Source: Malurus cyaneus samueli (lineage: Eukaryota; Chordata; Aves; Passeriformes; Maluridae). From it: a DNA stretch of 64,000 bases. The stretch covers positions 31,715,280 through 31,779,279 of the forward strand of contig CM019219.1 in the NCBI GenBank assembly GCA_009741485.1. Direction: 5' to 3'. The notes beneath the pieces are model-generated. The model was not told the origin of the DNA. It made no database searches and saw nothing but the letters and a program-made list of their open reading frames with translations. Shown piece after piece: positions 34,511-45,802 of the stretch (position 1 is the stretch's first letter; each line of letters begins with the position of its first letter). The position numbers were made by a program, and so were the translations under genes.

Positions 34511-37500
34511 CCTTGCAGGGTTAACTTGGAACCTGCAGCGCAGGGCTTTGGGGCGTTCTGAGGCTGAGCCCCTTGGCAGAGCCATCCACGGGTGCTTCGG
34601 GAATGCCTGGATGCAGATCCAGGCACTGTGTGTAGCCTTAAAGCCCGATGTCGCCTGGGTGGTGACAGCTGGCCCTTCCCTCCTGTCACCCTGCCCCAGC
34701 ACTATGGGGCAACACCTTTGTTCTGCATTCGGAAAGCTTCGGCAAGATTTGGGGTTTTTCAAGTGCTCGTACATGTTCGGTTTGAACGCATCCCAATCCC
34801 TACCAGCCCTGGTGTCATGGCACTGCCAGCAGCCGGTCCAAGTGGGAACTGTCAGGATCCATCCCTGCCGGGGCTCAGGAGTCGGGCAGCATCCAGGGCA
34901 GGAGAGAGGCCATGCACTGATTGGGCTCCGGGGAGGAGGAAATCGGAGCGGAGTGCCATCCCCGGGGCTGCGGGAGCCGTGCCCCACTCCGGGGAACGCC
35001 GGCTCCGGGGAAAGCGCTGCCCCGGCCCCGCCTGCCCTCCGGAGCAGAGGTCACTCAATGACTCTGATTAGGCGCAGCACGGCCGTAGTTAAAGCAATTA
35101 GCGTAAATCGCTCATGGAAATGCGGCCGCTGGGGGACTGCCGGGGGAAAAGGACCAAGCTGGGGGGCACCGCGCTGTTTTCCTGCTTTTTCCGTGATGTT
35201 CCATATGGGTGATCCTTTATCCCTGTTTTCCTGAGACCTTTCTGCATCACCTCTAGTGCCTCTCTCTTTCTGCACAGCCCTCTGAGCCCGGCAAGAGCCT
35301 GGGATGTCCTGCATTCATCAGAGCCGTGCTCTGCTTTTCAGGCTGGAGATGTTTGGTGTGTTTGTCACCGTTACATCTCTGGATTTGGCATCTCAAACGT
35401 CATTTTACTTGGCAGTACTGAGTAATTTTTAAGGCAATTTTTGTCGATACTTGGGGTCTTGTAGCGCTGAGCGAGGGAGAGGATGGTGTGGGAGGAAGTG
35501 TTGACTTGTCAGTGTATCCAACATTAGGTTGCAGGATCAGTAGCAATGCTTCCAGGCAGGGTCCCACGTATATAGGGCGATACAGACCCCCAAAATTGGG
35601 GCATTTCCATCCAGGGCACCTCCAGGAACCCACGCTGAGACAGGAAAGATTGCTCGTGGGAGTTTGGTTTGGTCCATGGGGGCAGGAGTGTGTGTGCCAG
35701 AGGACAAAGGGAGGAAGGAGAAGCTCGGTGATGTGGGAACACGGGCTCTGTCCAGAGGAGAAAAGGTGGAAATTCCCAATGGTGAGAAAGGAAGAAACCT
35801 GTGGCGACATGGGGTCCCATGGTATTGAAATGCCAGAGAGGGGAGGAGGGTGCCAAACAACACTAGGAAGCTCCTGAAGGCTCCCCAGCTCCATGGAAAT
35901 GGGAGCCTGGGGGGAAAAGGCTTTGTATTGTTTTTTGTAGGGTTTTCCTTCCTTGGGAGTACAGGGTGTTCCTGCACCTGCTCTGGATGGTGAGGAGGCA
36001 GTGCCAGGTGAGGGCAGGCACTGAAAACAGCACTGCCCCCAAGAAAAACCCAAAACCTCATGGCTGTTACCAAATCTCAGCTGTTTGCTCTGTGTTAAAG
36101 CAGGTGTGAGGTGCTGGGCACCCAGCTGTCTGCGGGGTTTAGAAGGAAAGGAATAAAAATAATCAAGGTCATTGCTAAAATCCATTTGGCACTGGCTGGA
36201 GACCTCTCTCCGTGCCACCATGGGCTTGGGGTGCCTGCCCTCCATCCCACCTCCTCTTGGCTTCAGGGATCAAATCCTGACAGATGAAAGGGGATGGGGA
36301 AGCCTTGTTATCGAGCTTGTCTCACTGATGGTTTGGGGGCTTACTCTTTAATAAGGATATTGCTGAAAGAGGGGGGAAAGAGAGAAAAATCTTAATATTT
36401 GACATCCAGCATCAGCAGGGATTATTTTTTTTCCTTAAATCGTTTTCTATCCCTGTTTCTCCCCCTCCCCCCATTTTTTCCTTCTGTTTGTCCCCGCAGT
36501 AAAACGAGAAGGGACGAAAAGGGCAGAGAAAGGACAACGAAATATTTCCAGCCTCCATTTGTGGTGGTTAATTTTTTTTGTTGTTGTTAGGCTTTTTCTT
36601 TTTATCGTAGCAACAAATCTGAAAGATTAAGGGCAACTTTAAAGACTATTTAATAAAGGGACCTTAATCAGCCTCTCTTGTGATGTTCCTCCCCCAGATG
36701 AATTAATGGGGAATTTGAGGCGCGGAGTGGACCTTTTCTCCTTTTTTTTTTTTTGTATTATTTTTTTTTTTTTTAATGATTAATGATGATTAATAATTTA
36801 TGATTTAAAACGGCTTTGATCAGAGCAGCTTTGCTTCCTCCGCTGAGCTGGAATGTCCTGGGGGCGGGAGGTGATGCTGGCGGGCGGCTCAAGCCCCGGT
36901 GGTGGGAGCAGGGACCTGCGGGTGCTGCGGGCACCGGGAGCGGGTGAGGCTCCTCCCGGGCCGTGCCTGCCATGGAGCCGAGCGAGCTGCGGGAGAAGAG
37001 TGGGAAAAGCATCGGGGAAAGTAGGGCAGCAGCTGGCGAGAGGCCTGCGGAGAGGAGGCGGCGGGGAGCATCCTTCCAGCCAGCTTCGGCTTCCCAGGGC
37101 TTGCGGGAGGGGAGAGTGGGTGAGAGAAAGACAAAAAGGATGGGGAAAAAAAATGAAATCAAGCACAACCCCCCCAATTTTCTGTTCTTTTCGCACTGCT
37201 GTTACTTTTTTTGCAGCCAGCCACCTAAACTTTTTGCTTTACCTTGTTGGGCTCGTGCCAGCTTCTCGGTTTCCATGGGGTGGGATGTGCACAGCTGCCT
37301 CTTCTGGATTTTGGGACAGAAGTGCCAGCACCAGGACCACCAAACCCATTTGTGAGCCGCTTTTAGAGGGTTGCTCCCACCCTGGTGTTTGGCATGGGGT
37401 GCTGAGAGCAGAAACCCTTTCCCCTCCAGCCCATGGTGCTGTGGGATGTACATGCCCGGGGTGAGATGCTCCGAGCTGGGATGCCCAGTGGGCACCAGAG

Positions 37501-38084
37501 CATCCTTCTCTTCCCAAGGGAGGAGTACTGGGTGGTTCACAGCCCTGCTTGCTGCTGCTGCTGCTTTAAAGTCACTTTTCACACCCAAAGCCAAGGCGGT
37601 CGCCTCCGGATTTGCACGTTCAGGGGAAGGAAAAAAAAAACCAGCCCACCCATTGCAAAACAGCCGCCTGAAAGTTGCAGTCTCAGGGGGAATGCTGGGG
37701 AATTTACATTTTGAAATATGTATGTAATTTGGGTGAAGGGGAAGTCACTCTCTGTCTGCAAAACCATCAGCTCTCTTTCTGCCAGAGTTAGCGTTTTCCA
37801 AACTGCAGTGCTCAGTTGAACAAGAGACCCTTTTTTTCCTTCTTTCCCTGTTTGTGTTTTCCGAGGAGAGCTTGCAGCTTGCACTTGCTTTGCTGCTGTT
37901 TGAAGGATAATTAATGGTTCTTCGGACTTTTTGGCATCAACCAGGACAACAAGTCCCTGTTTGTTCCTTGTTTTCTTTCCCCTTCTCTCTTTTCTTGTTG
38001 AAATGATTATTCTTTTCACAACAGGAGCCCAGCACACGCCGTACATGTGAATAAACAGCGCGTTACCGCCTTCTCCGCTGCCGG

Positions 38085-38360
38085 CGCTTTCCTTTCATGG
38101 GCCAAAGCAAATAAATAAAAAGTTCATATAATTATTATATCCATTAAAAATAACGTTGTAGCTCAGTAAACAGAACAAACTCGACAAGAGGACCGTGACA
38201 ATGGAATTAAAATAGCACAAAGGGAAGTGTCTGTGCCCGTAACAAGAACCAGTGCTAGATGAAATTTTGAGATAGTTTTCCAACAAAACTGCTTCCCTGA
38301 AGGGAATGCATAAAACAGCACAAAAGAAGCCAGCACAATAGAGTGTTACAGGGATTTGCT
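38085..38360. promoter_or_regulatory. possible conserved noncoding element
   Basis: This is AT-rich, repeat-free and non-coding sequence with several homeodomain-like ATTA/TAAT cores (ATAATTATTATATCCATTAA) in otherwise GC-rich intron. Constraint is suspected from its texture only. Confidence 0.2.
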
Positions 38361-38772
38361 ACGTAATTCCTTCTCCTTTTTTTCCTTTCTTTCTTCCTTT
38401 TTTTTTTTTAAATTTTAATTCACTCTCTTTTCCATGGGTATTTATGAGGATCCGCACAGCTCACAGCTCTGCTAAAACCAGAAATAAGGAACAATTTACT
38501 CCAATCTGCCTGCGTCGTGTTGTAAATCCATATAATGAAAAATGAAGAGATTTGTACCATAAGGGATCTCAGCTGTTTACACTTCTCAGGAGGCTTCGCC
38601 TTTGATTATCATAATCATAAAGATAAACAAAAGAGTAGTGGCTCCAGAAATACTCCTGTGTAATGCATAATCAACCAGATAAATCTCTCTCCTTCCAACT
38701 CTCAGGATGAACAGAAGTTCCTGGAGTCTGGGTGTTCCTTCTCTGGGGACTGGGGATGCTTGGGGCACGGGA

Positions 38773-39150
38773 TTTGACCCGTGGCTGGTAGGGATGCTGT
38801 GATGGATGCCCAAGGATGCTGCAGATGGGATCCTAAATTGGGATTGCCCGAGGATGCTGCAGTAGGATGCACAGGGATCTTGAATTGGGATGCCCAAGGA
38901 TGCTACAGGTGGGATGCACAGGGATCCTGAATTGGGATGCCCAAGGATTCTGCAGTGGGATGTGCAGTGATGCTGAATTGGGAAGCCCAGGGTGCTGCAG
39001 TGGGATGCACAGGGATCCTGAACTGGGAAGCCCAAGGATGCTGTGGTGGGATGCACAGGGATGCTGCAGTGGGATGCATGGGGATCCTGAACTGGGAAGC
39101 CCAAGGGTGCTGTGGTGGGAAGCCCAGGGTGCTGTACTTGGATGCCCTAT
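38773..39150. repeat. 46-47-bp minisatellite
   Basis: About seven copies of a unit with the core CACAGGGATCCTGAATTGGG and then ATGCCCAAGGATGCTGCAG. The GAA(T/C)TGGGA anchor falls at 38882, 38929, 38975 and 39020, that is at 47, 46 and 45 bases, and then at 39089 after a partial extra unit. Confidence 0.92.
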
Positions 39151-42100
39151 GAGAGGGCACCATGCCTTAGTTCACCTCTCAGGTTGCCTTGCAAAAACCT
39201 GACCTGAGGATTTGGCTAAAAAGTTGATTTCTTTTTATATTTATTTAAACAAGTGAGATGGATTTTGATGGATAAGGCCTTTGCATGCACAAACATCCGT
39301 GGGGCTGCCCATCTCCTCCTTCCTCCACTTTTCTGAGCACAGACTTTGCTTCCTTTATTCCTTTCCCTGTCCCCATCCAGTCCTGGCTGAATAAAGGTAC
39401 GCAGCGAGGGAGGCCAGCTGCAGGCTTCCCTTTAGCTGGGAGGGGAGGAATCTGCTTATTTTTTTTCCAAGGGTGTAATTAGGGCTGGCTGGGTGCACCC
39501 CCTCATTACCCACGCTGGGGAGGAATGCTCTCTAATTACAGAGTTTGCCTGTCGCCAGGCGGGAGGGACAGGAGGGACTTGTAGCCCACTGGGAAATGCC
39601 TGTCTGTCCATCCCTCTCAGGCTGGGTGGGCTCTGGGAGGAGCTGGAGGCTGTGGGATGGAGGGATGGGGCTGGCCTGGGGCTGGATCAGGAAGGGACTG
39701 TGAAGCTGCTGGAAAGGGCAGCCAGTGGAGGAAAAGGAGCCAGCTTGTCAATGCTTGGGGGAAAGGTGAAGTGGTTCTTTCCAGGTTTGGTTGTTAATAA
39801 AGGAGTGGTGAGAAGGGAGAGGCCAAAAGTGGGTTCCAGGTGCTTTCCTGGCTGGTGGGAGCAGAAAGGAGTGGGCTCCAGTTTTTGGGGGGGCAGAGAG
39901 GTGGAACAATACCCACACATCCCTGGGCACAGTGGCACTCTGGGTGCTGGGTTTCTGTGGCCCAGCCCTTGCTGAGTTGCCAAGCGTCGGGGTTTGAGGG
40001 TGAGCACATCATCCCCATGGCTTTTGGGAGCCCAAAATCCATTTTTGGAGCTCAAAATCCAGCCTTGCTCCAGACTGGAGATGAGGGAGAATCATGGAAT
40101 GGTTTGGTTTGGAAGGGACCTTAAAGATTGTTGACTTCCAACCCCCATCCATGGGCAGGGACACCTTCCACCAGACCAGGGGGCTCCAATCTCCAGGGAT
40201 TCGGGACAACCAGAGCTTCTCCTGTGCCAGGGCTCCCCACCCTCACAGGGAAGAATTTTTTCCTTAAAACCAACCTAAATTTCCCTTTTTTTCAGTGTGA
40301 ACCCCTGGTTTTTCATTGCCTGGAGGTTCCACGCTCAGTTTTGTGGCCTCTGCTGGCAGCTCAGGGCTGTCCCATGGCGGGAGGGAGAGGTTAATGAGCC
40401 ACGCTGAGTTAATGAGGCTGGGGGGTTACATCAGCCAGCTGCAGCCCTGGGGACGTGTTACATTCCCTGCATCTCTCTGTCCTCAGCATTTCCCAGCTTG
40501 GGTCTGAACAATTCCAGGCCTCCAAAGGCGCTGGATTTTGTGGGCTCCGTGCGAGGAGGCAGCAGGGGTAGAGCTGGATGTGAGCGATTTTGAATGTCCC
40601 AAACCCATCCTCAGTCACACTCTGTATTTTGGGGTGTCCTCCTCTCTCCCTGCTGTGTCTCCAGTGGGATGCAACCCCGGAGAAGGGCAAATGGGATGGG
40701 ATTTGGGATGAGTCTCCACCTCATGGAGGCTTTGCCTTTGAAGATGCCACACGCTGCTGTCACCTCCCCAGAGATGGGGCTTCGTGTTGGGGGCTCACAC
40801 AGGCGTGTAGGTGGCTGAATTTGGCAGAGCAGGGGTGAGAAGGGGATGTTTGGGGAGGAGAGGATGGTGTTTGGGGGAGGAAGGATGCTCAGGGTGCTTT
40901 AGGGATGGAAAGTTTGGCTGTGTGTTACCGCTGGACACAGAATTGTCCCAATGTCAGTCTGCAGTGGGAAGCCCATGGGAACAGGACAGACCTGGGCTGG
41001 TCATGCTGTTTCCCCCTAAGCTCAGGGGTGGATGAAATGTGGTAGAATGCCTTTGTGTCCCTCCAGGGATTCTGGAATGGCAGGGATTCTGGAATGGCAG
41101 TGAGCCATGTCACGGCTCTAGCATCAAAATTTGCTGGAGCTTGAGTGGCAACAGCACTAATTCCCAAATGAGCCTGTTCATGCCTTCTCCCTGGAGGCAG
41201 TAGGAGGGGGGATTTGGGGCAGCCTTTCAGACACCTGGAGCCAAGCTGGTGGCTGGAGCACCCCCTCCATCTCTGTCTCTGGAGCCAGAGCCATTCCCAT
41301 CCCTGCTGGGGGGTTGGGAAGGGGGATTGGGAAGGTAGACGACTCCTCCCGTGGTGCTGGAGATAAGCCGTCATGTATTTTTTTCATTTCTGCGGGAGGA
41401 TTTTAACCCACCTGGCAGGTTTAACCATTCCCTGCCGGGCCTTCCCAGGAGGCAGCGCTTGCCCCGAGGCATGCGGGAACGCGGGGAGGTGGAGACACAA
41501 AGGGTTAAGCGTCCACCGCCGCCGAGATTTAGCAGGAGAAGCCCAGGCATCCCAGCCTAATCCCCCCATCCTTCCGTCGCATCCCTGCCTGCCTGGTACC
41601 GGGAGGAGGGACGGCGCTCCTCGTGGGTGATGGGCGGCCGCTAAAGCTCCTGTAATCTTCCAAATATTTGGAGGGATAACAATGGCAGGAGAGAGGATTT
41701 TAACGCTTTCCTGGGGAGGTCTGCTCGGCCGTGGCTTCACGGGGACTCGCTTTCTGGGCTCCTCATCCCTCGTGCTGAATGTTTGGGGTGATGGAGGGGG
41801 GTTACGGCTGGGTCCCGGCTCCGGTGCTGCTCACTTTGGGGGGCGGGGTGGCTTTGGGGTCGTGGATCTTGACAAGTTGGAAACGCCGGCTGCAAACATC
41901 CGCAAATCGCCCCCCAGGGAACAGATGCTGCGGATAATCCAGCTCAAGCCCGGCAGATTAAAATGTGTGATGAGGGATGGGGAGAGGAAAAGAAGTGCCT
42001 GTTCCCCTCCTCCCTTTTCCTCTCGCTGCTCCTACCGCGCTCATCCTCGAGGCTTTGGGATTCGGGCCCGTGGGTCGAGCTGGGAGCTGCCCCCTCTTTG

Positions 42101-45100
42101 CCTTTTTCCCCCCACAAAAAGCTCCAGACACCCCGTAACACCACGCCCCAAGCAGCGTGAGATAGTGGGATGGCGACAGCCTGGGACTTCCAAAAAAAAC
42201 CCAGCAGAAGAGAGCTGGGAAGGCGGCACCCACCTCCATCCAGCGGGAAGGAGGGAAGCCGGCAGATGGGAACCCCCTGCAGACGTCTGCCAGGGAGATG
42301 ATTACAGGCAGCGGAGCGCGCTCTCAAATATTTATTAGTTTGTCACCGCTGGGAGTTTTATTGCCGGTGTGACTGCGGGACTGGAAATCCCGGCCGTGCA
42401 GGGCTCCTTTCCTGCTTTCCCAGGGAAAAGCATCTCCCGGCAGTGCCGGCTGCTCCCGCGGTCACCGGGCCGCGGTGTCACCTCGGGCGGGAGGTGACAG
42501 GCTTGCACCGTCGGGAAAGCGCTTTTTTGGGGGGTATTTTACAGTCGTTGCCGGGTATTCAGGAGCAGCGGTTGTTCCCCCCCGAGCAGCCGTGCTTCCC
42601 CCACGTGTGGATTTTTTAGGGGGCCCAGCTATGAGTGCCGGCTGAGCCAGAGGTTTCCCATGCGGCGGGTGGCCGGGCGTGGGGAGCAGGGATGAAAAGG
42701 CTGGTTTGATGGCTTGTGATAAATGTGCCCAGCGTGCTTCTGCTCCCTTTTCTCCTCCCAAGTCCCCCTTGTCCCTGTGCCTTAATTCTTCCCCGGTTTA
42801 AATACTGGTGGCTGTTTCATGCTGGAGGAAAATGCTCTGCCCAGCTGCAAATGCTTTTTCCCAGTTAATTTCCCCATGGAAAAATCACCCTCCCCCTTGA
42901 TTTGCTCCCGGCTGTGAGTCTGGGTGATCTGTGAGGTTTGGGGTCCGTGGCACGGCCCCAGTTGTGAGTCTGCCATGAAAAACCCATCATCCTTTTCCCC
43001 TGTCTCCCATTAGAGCTGCTTTTTGGCCCCAGATCTCTCCTGGCCAGAAACAAAAGGATCTCTCAGCTCTTGTGAGTTTGCAGGATTTTCACTTGCCCGG
43101 CATGCTCCTTGCTTTAAAGATTCAGGTGTTTTGGGTTCAAACCTTAGATGTTGCAAATTTTTGTAGCCATCTAGATGCTGGTTCTGGCTGGGGACACCAT
43201 TCTGTTTTCCATGCTCATCCACAAAGTTGCTGTGGATGTTTAACCCGCAAAGAAGAGAAGAACCTTGAAGACCCAGCATTTTTTTGGGTCTTGGAGCGGG
43301 GTCTAGATGGGATTTTTGGTACCATCGGGGGTGTCTTAGCCCCAAATCTCTGCTGGGGTGGCCAAGGTGGCTCAGAGCATCACCCTTCCTGCTGGGGATG
43401 AGCCCAGTGAGTCACAAATCCGGCATTTTCATCCCCATCCGGCCCTGACTCATCCCCTTCCGGCTCCCAGATCCTCTTGGATGACCTAAAGTCTCTTTCA
43501 GCATCACCAAAGTGGTGATGCGGTAGGAGAAAGCCTATCCTTGGCGTTGGCTACTGGAGAAGGATCCCAGCCCATGGTTTTTGGAGAAGGATCCCAGCTG
43601 TCCACAGGGAAGGGTCCTTCCAAAAACTGTCCCTTCAGGCTGCCCGTGCCCTTTCCCAGCTGCCAAGCTTAGGTCTGGCTTTACCACAGGGATGCAGGGA
43701 GCGTTGTACTGGGGAGGTTTTCACACCAGCCCATGAGTGACGTTTTTTTGGCTGCCTCTGCTGCCAGTTCGATTATCTCCTGCCAGCCCCCTTTGCCAGG
43801 GAATTTAGATCTGTGGCATCGAAGCGGTTTTTGAAGTTTAAAAAAAAAAAAAGAATAACAAAAACAACACGGAACCAACAAAACAACAACTCATGGGAGG
43901 AAAAATTGAGCAGTGAATTAGAAAAGCAGGGGGAAAAGGGATGTTTGCTGCTGTGGCAGGTAAGAGGCCCCTCAGGAGAGGGGAGCAGTGTGGGATTGTT
44001 CCAGGTGAGGGACACTCACGTCAGCATTCCCTGTCCCCCTGCCTGCCACAAGGCCTGGGAAAATTACAGGTCTGCAAATGAGAAGGGGGAGGAAATAACC
44101 AGCAGCAGAGAGGTGGGGAAGAGCCAGCCAGAGAGAGAGAAATTAGCCTGGAGTTTAATTCATTGTTTCCAAAAGAGCAGTTAATGGATTATGACAAATG
44201 TCCTACCGCTCTCCCTTAGTGCTGTGTTAAATGGAAATGGAAAGTCAATTTTCCTAAATGGATTTTAAACGACTGACCTCGTGCATTTTTTTTTCCCCTC
44301 ACTGATTTTTGCTCAGGAGGCAGCTTGGTCATCTTGTTTTCTTGATGCATCTGATTATATTTTTTCTCTTCCTCCTCCTCCTCTTCCTCCTCCTCACAGC
44401 TTGGGATTCTGATTCTCCTCCTTGTCAAGGGTGATGAAGGGAGTGGGCTCTTTTCTTTCCACTGCCAAGCTCTGGAGATGTTATCGTGGGGCTGGGGATA
44501 TTTACTGTTTTCCTGCACGCTGCAGTGCCTGGAGTTGAGAATCGCAGCTCTGGCTGGGCGAACAGAGGAGGAGGAAAAGCTCATAACTCCTTTGAGCGGA
44601 AAGAAAAGCCTGGTGATGTGACCTGACTGCTAGTGAGGTTCCCAGGAACAGCAGGTTAAGCAGCAGCAGCAGTGTCCCAGTGCACCTGTGTGTGGGGTTT
44701 ATTGGCACTCTGATATTTGGGGTTGATCCTAATGGGCTGGAAGCAGCAGCTCCTGAAGCAGATGATGCTCAGCATCAGCCACAGCATCTTCCCGAGCTGC
44801 TGCTGTTGGGAATGAGCCCCCCCAAAGCTCAGGGATAATGTTTCTGTTCACCCCTTTCTGAGATTTTCCTCGTCTGGCTGGAGCAGATGTGACCTGCAGT
44901 TGTTTTTTGCATCTAAATAGCTTTTGGAAGCAAATGAGCAGGAAGGTGGGGCTCCCCAGGGCACGCATCCCTGGTTCCTGGGATGGTGTGAATCCCCATG
45001 GCATCTTTGGGTGCTGTTTCTGGAGGTGGCTGGGCTGGAAGTGATCACTCACCTGTTGGGTGATGCTGAAATCCCGGTGTTGGCAGGGGCCAAGATCCCA

Positions 45101-45580
45101 AATGCAGCTCTGGTGACAGTGTGGGTGTCTTGGGTTTGTGCTGGGGTATGGTCAGCATCCCCAGCAGTTTTCCCAGCACAAGCCCTACTCAGAACATGCC
45201 CATGCATCCCTCAGGGCTGTAATGGGCAGGCCTGGTGTGGGGCACACCAGCCTCTCTCTGTTTCCCTATCACCATCTCCAGATTTGGGTTTGTTTTGCTT
45301 TTCCCCTCGTGGTGTCCTCAAGTGAGGTCACCCAGGCTTTGGCTCAGGATGTATGGGGGGAGGGCTGAAAATAGGATTGATCCCACAGCTCTGGGCTTAC
45401 AAGGGTTTGCTTTGCTGTTTTTGGGGGAGCTTTGCTGTTTTTTGGGGAGCCTCCAGCCCTCTTTTTGCTTTTCCACACATCCCCAGCAAGGGTTGTTGTT
45501 GGCACCCCTGAGTGTGGGGCAGCCCTGGCAGGGAGGGTGGGGACAGGGGGCACCTGCCCAATCTCTGGGTGTCCCGGCAG
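39151..45580. other. putative intron 1, 3' part; no supported exon
   Basis: No exon was recognised up to the exon 2 acceptor. Items seen are a CR1 (40089), an 18-base duplication GGGATTCTGGAATGGCAG (41067-41101), a GC-rich patch (about 41.5-42.6 kb), a duplicated GGAGAAGGATCCCAGC (43556-43592), an A-rich run (43840-43851) and a CCT-rich tract (44369-44395). Confidence 0.5.
40089..40305 (-). mobile_element. CR1 LINE 3' fragment
   Basis: Antisense CR1 from GAATCATGGAATGGTTTGG through GGGCAGGGACACCTTCCACC to AACCAACCTAAATTTCCC. Confidence 0.92.
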
Positions 45581-45802
45581 GGCTGGAGTACAGCGATGTG
45601 CTGCCCGACTCGTTCCCGTCGGCGCCGGCCGAGACGCTGCCACATTTCCTGCTGGAGCCACAGGACGCCTACATCGTCAAGAACAAGCCCGTGGAGCTGG
45701 TGTGCCGCGCCAACCCCGCCACCCAGATCTACTTCAAGTGCAACGGAGAGTGGGTCAACCAGAACGACCACGTCACCAAGGAGAGCCTGGACGAGGTCAC
45801 CG
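45581..45802 (+). CDS. UNC5B: UNC5B exon 2: N-terminal stalk and first half of Ig1
   Basis: This exon is 222 bases, phase 1 in and phase 1 out, with acceptor CCCGGCAG and donor G|GTGAGC. It begins (G)[17 protein letters not shown] and contains the Ig1 cysteines in [10 protein letters not shown] and FKCNGEW. It supplies the start of the first Ig-like domain, which takes part in netrin binding in the family. Intron 2 (45803-49197) follows. Confidence 0.96.

Larger units (their letters stand above)
32801..38772. other. putative intron 1 segment; no supported exon
   Basis: No exon was recognised. It contains one CR1 (34341), GC-rich patches at 34.9-35.05 and 36.88-37.06 kb, T runs near 36.75 kb, a homeodomain-like AT-rich cluster (36775-36805, repeated ATTAAT/GATTAAT) and an AT-rich, repeat-free stretch (38085-38360) that could be conserved noncoding sequence. 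The 281-codon open frame at 35400-36245 on the minus strand has no recognisable domain. Confidence 0.5.

Noticed and set aside
35400..36245. 281-codon open frame on the minus strand, intron 1
   Set aside because: No recognisable domain; a second frame on the same strand is also open for 178 codons, so stops are simply sparse. No promoter or splice context was seen.
36971..37108. Possible first exon (CTGCCATGG start, GTGAGA-type donor) in a GC-rich patch
   Set aside because: The peptide is charged and has no signal sequence, and nothing ties it to exon 2 or another gene.
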